Positions 56,945-64,000 of a stretch of 64,000 nucleotides of DNA are shown here, in pieces. How positions within the stretch are numbered: position 1 is the first letter of the stretch; each line of letters starts with the position of its first letter. Position numbers and translations under genes: made by a program. This DNA comes from Hymenopellis radicata (lineage: Eukaryota; Basidiomycota; Agaricomycetes; Agaricales; Physalacriaceae). The notes under the pieces are model-generated. The model was not told where the DNA came from. It did not search any database and saw only the letters and a program-made list of their open reading frames with translations. The stretch covers positions 25,706 to 89,705 of the forward strand of contig JADNRX010000224.1 in assembly GCA_015501595.1 (NCBI GenBank). The letters run 5' to 3'.

Positions 56945-57929
56945 CGAATCGTAATTTGATGATGGCGAAGTTGATCGTATATGCCCGGCGTGCTCCATAG
57001 CATTGCTCGTAGTATCGGTGCCTGCAGCGAGTAGGACCATCGCCTGACAGTAATCAGTCAGTTCACGTTGACTAGAAGAACAAAGTCTGACCCACCTCCT
57101 CTATCAAAGCCTTCCTCGACGGTACCTCCCCTTGAGCTTTCACGACATTCTTTATCTGAGACCCGCCATGCCGTGATTGAGCATAGCACTGGGAGGCGGT
57201 ACAGAAGACAGAGGACGGGGGTTTCTGCGGCTTGTATTGCACGTAGGATGGGATGTCTAAAGTCAGGCAGCCGACGGAGTGCGCGAAGCAGTAGGCGGAG
57301 ACGACGTCCATCGCGGGAGACTGGAAGCCACGGAAGAAGTCGATGGGTTCACCGTTGTGCTGGTGGACCTGGTCCATGAAAAGGTTGACCTTCATAACGA
57401 AGTCAGAGAGAGTGTTATAATAAGGCTCAGGCAGATGGTAATGCAGACCTTGTCCTGTACAATAACAGGCTTCCAAGGGAAGCGATTATCGAAAAAAGGA
57501 TCCCCGGATGAATCCGGTGTGAGGTGAAGTACGCCGCTGGAGTACTGAAGTGAAGCTGAAGAGTAGTCAGACGATGATAAGCAAAGTATTGTGCCGCTTC
57601 TACCTACCTACCTACCTTCGTTCGGCGGCACCCTGACCACAGGCCCTACTAGGACAGAATCAGTTCATGCCATATGACCTTAGTTCTACGATGCACCTAC
57701 CGCAGAAACGGTGCAGTTCTTCGACCTGCCTGACGAACCTGCCACTCTTCCACAACGTATAATATCCTTGGTAGAAATCCGTGATGGCGGCGAGGCGAGG
57801 CCAGGGAACGCCTTCAATGGGTGAAAGTACAGTCGATGAGATAGACGACTCGAAATAAAACGGCGAGGTAGAAGAGTTGGTAGGAAAGCTGCCATTTGGC
57901 TGCCGTATCAAGTTTCGACATGGCGCCAA
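56945..57929 (-). pseudogene. Cytochrome P450 pseudogene
   Basis: The largest P450 piece in the window: N-terminal YFHPLKAFPG, then (after a frame break) PRLAAITDFYQGYYTLWKSG, a middle exon with HNGEPIDFFRGFQSPAMDVV, PSRKALIEEVGQTL, and the I-helix MVLLAAGTDTTSNAM. No haem-binding Cys region follows. It looks like the parent type of the P450 scraps in units B, C and D. Confidence 0.8.
57600..57617. repeat. (CTAC)n microsatellite
   Basis: About four and a half CTAC units inside the P450 pseudogene region. Confidence 0.8.
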
Positions 57930-58659
57930 ATGGTCCTGGTCTTAATGTCAAGTATCAAGTTCAGCTGAGTTTAATACCATCCGCTCTTTCGGTGTCTGCT
58001 TCTTATATATCAGTTATCATGATATAGCAGGGGGACCAAGAAGACTTACAAGGACTTTCACCCCAGGTATACAGAGTCGCGGGAAAGATTCACGTCCCAA
58101 TGAACTCTATACCTTCGAATTCAATCGTGTTACCCACTACGAAGTGTGTTGTATTTTCAGCATTCAAATAACATGTGCAGTTGACCTCGAGAGAAAGCGG
58201 GTTATCCCGTCAGTTGGGACCGGAATGCGCCATTAATCTCATAACCTTTGGACACCGTTCGACGTATGGATTGGTCGGTTTGTCATTTGGTAGCTGCAGA
58301 CTACTACATCAATCGCAAAGTCAACGTACGATGGCTGTACGACACGGAGTAGTAGTTTTCTCTGGAGGTAGATCAGACGTTGCACGAAGATCGCGCAGAA
58401 GTTGAACAGAACAGACTTACAGGATCAGTTATCGACCTGTTTCTCTGGCCGCCTTCAGTACTGGAATGGCGGCAGTAACACGTCGGTGGTCGTGGTTACT
58501 GATCTTCATCAATAGCAAGTCGCGTCCGTCAGTCCTCTGAAGACGCGTTGGCTGTAACGGTAGAAGCTGAGCGCTGAGGGGCTTGCCAGGTAACCGGCAC
58601 TTCGGAGCGCGGAGCCGGTGCCGAACCGGAAAACCTGCTCCCCGCCAGAAGCCTGCCAA
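57930..58659. other. Spacer, no gene
   Basis: No motif-bearing frame. The right part is the upstream region of the TMEM242-like gene. Confidence 0.45.
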
Positions 58660-59455
58660 ATGCAACTTGCTGATGAACAACCACCACGACCACCGACGCG
58701 GCGCACATGGATGCCCGCTGCTGTACGCCACCAGCTTTTTCTCATTTTAACTCGTAATAATCTCTGTACAGGCTACGGCTGCCGTCGTAGGACTCTCCAT
58801 ACCCCTTGGGATTCTCGCCTTTCGAAGGATTTCTCGCAATAATGCTTTAGCAAAAGCCCCCCCGCGGAGGGCCACTGGCGCGTCTTCGACAACGCTGCCA
58901 CATACAACAGCAGCTGAGGCGCTCCCAACGACGGCGCCGATTCCAAAAACATCGCTAAACATTCGCGCGTTGATCAGGGATGTCATACGGCCTGGCCCAG
59001 TGACAAAGGCGCGACCACCGATGGAGGCTGTACTTCGCATGGCTATGGCCTTTGGAATCGCGACGACTGGCGTCGCCGTCACGTCTGCAGCGACTATATG
59101 GGGAGGGATGGCGGTCTTGGGTGTCAATAACGTGCGTTCATAATTCTTCCCGTGAAAACTGTTTTGAATTTGCTTTTAGGTTCACGAATTTTCGTATCGC
59201 ATGCGCTCGATGTTGGCGCACAAGATGCCTGTCATCTCATCGCGAATACATAACCTGCATACCTACCATGATGAGGACGACATCCCGGACTCGGTCTCCC
59301 AATGGAACTGGGAAGCCGCTCGGCAGCGTCTACAGGATATATACGACAAGGAGGGCTTTTTGGCCTGGTCCGAAGCTGCGCTGGAGGAAATGGAGATCGA
59401 GGCCAGGCTCGAGAGGTTCAACCGAAAACAGGCCGACGCCCCCCGGACTGCATAG
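58660..59455 (+). CDS. TMEM242-like mitochondrial membrane protein
   Basis: Three exons, 58660-58722, 58772-59131 and 59180-59455, give 232 residues. A hydrophobic helix (ATAAVVGLSIPLGILAFR), a Pro/Thr-rich linker and a second hydrophobic region (MAFGIATTGVAVTSAATIWG) ending GVNNVHEFSYRMRSML match the arrangement of TMEM242, whose second helix is followed by LGVHSMNDFRSKM in man. Animal TMEM242 helps assemble the ATP synthase c-ring and respiratory complexes; the same role here is inference. The C-terminal tail is charged. The start at 58660 is the only ATG in frame with a good intron; it gives a short proline-rich N-terminus. Confidence 0.65.
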
Positions 59456-60530
59456 TGTAAGTCTCCTTTGTGTTATGGTATTTCCGTTCTAACTGATGGC
59501 ACCTATGTAGAGTAACCTATTCGTCTTTAGATTGTATTTTTGTACTTACCAGCAAGGCCTGAAGCCAGCCTGGAGCGGTTCCAGTGAAAACGGGTTAATG
59601 CGGCCCATAACGTACCGTGTAGGTCTGTTCTGCGTGCGTGGTTTTGGTGTAATTTTTGATCTCTCGCTAGAGCAAAGTCCTCTTCCATTTAGATTGGCTA
59701 CTTATAGTATCCTCATACTCATCATTGAACCACTTATTCCGTTGCATTCTTTGGTTCTGCTTGGGGTGGCGGGTCAATCGGTAGCTCGTAGTCGGGATGT
59801 TCCTCAAGTCCATCGTCATTGGCTAGCGTTATTTTTCGCCCCGCACGTCGAAAATGCTCGGTGGATTGTTTACCTTTCCGTATATCTTTCAGGTGCACGA
59901 TGGTGCATGTGGTAGTAGCGTCCATGTGCGCTCTCATTCGCTACAGTTGGGGCCCATAGCTTTTGAAGATAGTCTAGGCCCGATGTCTACACTGATGAGG
60001 ATGAGAATGGTATGGTCCGGTATAGACGAGAAACGAAACGAGGACAGCCCAAGTTTCGTTTCTCGTCACTTTTCCGGGCTGTAATCTCCGTGACCGGAGA
60101 TCTTCCGGCACATGGTGTGACCAAAGTAACGGAATCCGCATTTGGACAGCTGACGCGTCGTCCGTTGTCTTCTACTACCGCGGCACATTTTTGGCCTTGC
60201 GTGTGGGAGGAGAGTTCTCTTTCAGCAGTGTGTAATACCTCTAGTAGTGCTTATATTCATCATTTTTCTTCGTACCGCCGGACATTTCTCAAAGCACATG
60301 TTATGGTAAATTGTGCACCTCCCCGGACCTTCAAGCACCCATTAGCGGGGAGCATATTGACGTGTTTCATCGTCAAGTCGCTTAGCAGAATGATTTTCCG
60401 ACCAATGATAAATATCCTGTCTCTGCAAGCTGTATCTAACCTACCTCTGCCGCTTTCATCCCCAACAATGCAGGAGCTCCGTGTCAAGGGTGCGTTATAT
60501 GTTGTCGGCTCACAACGAACAGTCGTCTCA
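59456..60530. other. Spacer, no recognised gene
   Basis: AT-rich intergenic sequence. Open frames are short or lack motifs. Confidence 0.45.
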
Positions 60531-60559
60531 CTAAATTATTAGAGCCGCACAAACCACGG

Positions 60560-61020
60560 TTGATACCGTCTACTGGGGGTGTTATCTTCAATAATGCTGT
60601 ACTGGCTTTCTCTCTTGTCGCGCTCTTGTTGCTTTGCTGCATAACCGGACATTGTATTTCCTTCCTCATACCAGATGCACGCCCTTCGGAGTATGCCATC
60701 CTGGGATCATTCCTTTCGTTCGTTCTTCTGCTCTCGCTACTGATGCTATGTGAGTGAATTTCTTGATATATGTTGACGCTCTGACAGCGTTCACGTATAG
60801 TTCATTTAACTCGACCACAATATTTCGGTCTCTCTCGACGACTCAACAGTCTTATCTCAGCCCCCAGACGAAGATCTCGTTCACACATTTCCCATATGCG
60901 CCTGGATCGCTTTCAGCGGTTGCCTGGCTACTACAGTCCTTATGCATACTACCCAACTCGAGTCGACTGGCGACTGCTCTCCTTCCTGCATTCCTTATAC
61001 CAATCAATATGGCATCCTAA
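60560..61020 (+). CDS. Small hypothetical membrane protein
   Basis: A frame rich in hydrophobic residues gives two likely membrane helices (NNAVLAFSLVALLLLCCITG and YAILGSFLSFVLLLSLLML), followed by a GT donor near 60749 and a second exon with another hydrophobic stretch ending at 61020. The first exon lacks a certain start. The layout recalls small tetraspan (MARVEL-like) fungal proteins, but I cannot confirm a family. It lies just upstream of the transposase gene. Confidence 0.45.
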
Positions 61021-61027
61021 CGATTCG

Positions 61028-64000
61028 ATGGATTGTGACTCTCCAAGCATTTCTAGGCAGCACATAATCTGGATTCACGGCGTACACTCGCGCCCTCCCA
61101 TACCGTTTTGTAAGCCTAATTTTATATGCTTGCTCTGGTGCTCATTTCCTCTCTGCAGATTACACGACTCAAACAACTGTTTCTGAACTCTACGATTTCG
61201 TCTCTTCCTTCGTTCCGTTGTCGTCAACACAGTTGTTCTATCTCGCATGGCGTCGCGTGAATATGTATCGCTCCACCTCAATGATGCTGTCAATGCTCGA
61301 CCTGCCGATTGAGGCACACATGACGATGCGCCTGCGCGTTCACGGCGGGGCATCTTCACGAGTGAAAGGTCTGTCTTTGGTACCTGTTTTGTTGATTAAG
61401 ATCCTCATGATTTCTGTAGGCCGCAAGCGAGTCTCCGATGTAATCGAGATCTCATCAGACTCGGAAGACGACATACATGCCAGTAAACGCCAACGTACCG
61501 ATGTCATTGAGATATCCTCTGCATCGGAAAATGATGACCACACTCTGCCTCGAATGGTCCGCCCAGTCAAGGAGGAAGTGATTGACGTTGATATACCTTC
61601 CGCCGACTCAGAATCTCATCACCACTCCCGCTCAACTCGCTTAACAACTGGTAAATCCTCGAGAACCCCGTCATCGTCAAAGCGGAAGTTGGATACCAAG
61701 CGGCGAAGAGTGCATAACGGACGGCCAGGCAAGGGAAAAGGAAGGGTTGCAGATATCGACCGCTCTCTTCAGCTCACCGAACGTCTCGTTGTTGATACTG
61801 TCGAGAAGATCTCTGAAGCTTGGGAGTACTGGCCCGTGTCCGATTCCGATGAGCGGGTTGCCTATATTCTTGACCTTCGAGATGATCCTGCCTGTCTAGA
61901 GGTGAAAGCCGCCACTTCTGCGAAGTCTGTAGGCAGCTCCAAAGGAATAACGGTGAAGCACCTCACCGTTGACGCCTTCATCAAGCGCGAGGTACGTCTT
62001 ATATCATATGTTTACTAGTGAATTACGCTCTAATACTGTCCTTTAGTGTCAAGACTCGTGGGGCGGCCCCACGGGAAGTAGCTCAAAGTTGACAGCGGTC
62101 TACTTACTCGACCCGGCATCTGAAGAAGGCGTCAAGTGCCGTGTTTCGCATTTGTCCTGTAAAGGTTGTTATGTGTGCTCGTCCTCCGATCCCGATTTAC
62201 TTTCTGGATTTGAGCGCTGGTCTTCTACCGACCAGACACAGGATGATTTGTTCACTAATCCTGTTTTCGAGGCGCACTCTCGAGAATCAACTTCCAAAAT
62301 TGCCCGAGCTCAAGCGTATGATGTATTCACAAGCTTACTTCGTCGCAGTTATCTCATAGTTGTTTACAGATTCTACAGAAGTGTTATGGGAATGAAATGT
62401 ACTGCAAGGTCGCTTAACGGAGAAGTATGTGGCGGGAGCGCGATCCTTCGTAAGTTCAAAAAGGTATGGCATTCAGTGAATACTGTTACACACTAATTAC
62501 TTATATGTTTCGTCAGGGTACACAGGCCGGAAAGTCGCTCTTTGTAGGCTGCGCTAATTGGAGGGAAGACGACAAGAAGGCTGGGATATATCATCGCTTC
62601 ACTGCCATCCGCACCGATGTCTCCGAAACCCTAGTACAGAGGCTCTTTGCTGGCGATGACTTGGGCACTCTAACGGACGAGGAAGAGGTCAAGCAGATGC
62701 AGGAACCATGCCCTAAGATTGCCCACCCAGGTCATCTTCCCAAGGATGCGCGATGCAGTAAGTGTCTCTTAACTTCGGACTTCAGATGTTCTAAGTCTTA
62801 TCGGTTTCAGAACTGACTCATGTGGATCGTGATGGTCGAATAGTCGAAGGAAGATATACCTTGCATGATTGCCCCGCACGTCTCACGATCTATGTTCCGG
62901 AGGATGTGTCCGATCTCCGTGCAGTTATTGTTCCGAAGAGTGGCGTAGCACATAACCACCCAATCTTCCCAGCTATGAAAACACCCTATGCTGTTGCAAA
63001 GAAGTACAAAGAAGCAATTAGGACGTTCGGCCCAGCAGGAGCTACAACGCTTCGTGTGGACAAAGGTGAGTCACCAGTGCCAAGAGCGTAACTCCGAATC
63101 ATAGCTAACAAGCTATCCCCGCTAGCGGCCAGTACAAGCACACTTCTCGATGGGATGCTTCCCCAAGAACTTCATCCAAGTCTAATCAACAATCGGCGGC
63201 GTCGTGACTTTCTACGTGAATCGAAGCTAGAAATCTCCCCTCAAGGCCGAGATGTATTTGGTAATGTAGCATGTGTTGTGTGGGTGCTATGTATTGAACG
63301 ACTCTGTAGGCGTCCTTGTACAGCTTCAGAGAAGCCATGAACAGCAGATACCCGCGAAGGGGCGCTACATTCAATCTGTCACCATTCTCTCAGATAGTAC
63401 TCATGTCGTTGTGACCATCGAGCCGAAGTTAGCTCCGCTCGCGCATAAGGCTCGATGGATCATGGTTGATACAACATTTAAAGTTGTCCATGGCAAGACT
63501 AATGAATGGAAACTCGTTATATGGTCCGACGAGCTGATGAAACGTGAGGTTCTCTATGGAAGTGAATCTATTTCTACTGATCAGCATTTCAGGAGTTGTA
63601 ATTGGCCGTGTATGGTGCAACCGAGCTACACGCACAGCTTTTCAGCGTGTATGGTCAGATACTTTCGATGCTATTCGGGAAATTACGGGGAAGGCACTTA
63701 ATTTTCAGATTTTTTCGCCGAAATCAAGACTTCTCTGTGCAATTGGCGACTCTGAAGGCGCACAGGCTCAAGGATTTGCTGATACAATCATTTCACATAG
63801 GATGCATGAGTTTGAGGGCTCAGTCTACGTCAATATGGGTGTCGACGAACTTCTCATGCACCTCTGGAAAACATGCTTAGTACACTTCGACCGGTAAGCG
63901 TTCTAGCATCTCTTGAAGCGAATGTTAAATCTGAGCCTGGTGTTAGTGGAATCCTTGGTATTCGCGCCTATATATCACAGGACACGTTTGATTACCTTCG
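61028..64000 (+). CDS. MULE-type transposase with ubiquitin-like N-terminus and zinc fingers (3' partial)
   Basis: Exons seen: 61028-61109, 61159-61368, 61420-61991, 62047-62316, 62370-62462, 62517-62757, 62811-63065, then from about 63126 onward, all GT-AG and in frame. The first 95 residues look ubiquitin-like, ending MTMRLRVHGGA. An acidic part repeats DVIEISS-type words. Then a GRF-like zinc finger (NGEVCGGSAILRKF to FVGCANW), a Cys-His finger (CPARLTIYV to AHNHP), and the catalytic core: WIMVDTTFKVVHGKTNEWKL, GRVWCNRATRTAFQRVW, GDSEGAQAQGFAD and KTCLVHF. The gene runs off the window end. Similar genes are abundant in agaric genomes; whether this one is part of an active element cannot be seen here. 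Confidence 0.8.

Overview
The window looks like nuclear DNA of a mushroom-forming fungus (Basidiomycota, Agaricomycetes). Genes are split by many short introns of about 45-65 bases. The best matches by motif are to a Grifola/Pleurotus-type peptidyl-Lys metalloendopeptidase, an agaric-style F-box protein, a CDC73 homologue, D-amino-acid oxidases and a large zinc-finger MULE-type transposase. All calls come from reading translations and splice sites by eye; no database was searched.

Layout. 0.3-1.7 kb: secreted M35 metalloprotease. 1.9-6.8 kb: a very long gene joining a GHKL (Hsp90/MORC-like) ATPase domain, a zinc-binding cluster, an FN3-like domain, a BAH-like domain and a divergent C5 DNA-methyltransferase fold. 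A second, more damaged copy lies in inverse orientation at 22.6-27.7 kb. 7-10 kb: F-box-like gene A with a MITE in its 5' region, then a broken oxidase piece and a reverse-transcriptase piece. 10.5-13.7 kb: CDC73 and a small hypothetical gene. 13.8-17.3 kb: a decayed duplicate unit. 17.4-19 kb: a hypothetical gene and an orphan HeLo/MLKL-like helical domain gene. 20.5-22.3 kb: MFS transporter. 27.8-33.4 kb: minisatellites and gene debris. 34-40 kb: truncated SDR, decayed aldose 1-epimerase, a palindrome-rich mobile element and a PH-CRIB fragment of a PAK kinase. 41-55 kb: two large inverted units, each with a D-amino-acid oxidase, an F-box-like gene and a P450 relic, separated by a hAT-like MITE and another F-box gene. 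55-58 kb: reverse-transcriptase and P450 debris. 58.7-59.5 kb: TMEM242-like gene. 61-64 kb: a transposase gene with a ubiquitin-like N-terminus that runs off the window.

Main themes. (1) A repeated unit [D-amino-acid oxidase - F-box-like gene - antisense P450 relic] occurs in four states of completeness. (2) The two GHKL-methyltransferase genes form a candidate chromatin/DNA-modifying family whose catalytic motifs have changed in the same way in both copies. (3) Three small non-autonomous elements can be placed by terminal inverted repeats, two of them with 8-bp target duplications. (4) Single-base frame breaks also appear in genes expected to be conserved (CDC73, MFS), so some apparent pseudogenes may reflect assembly indels rather than decay.
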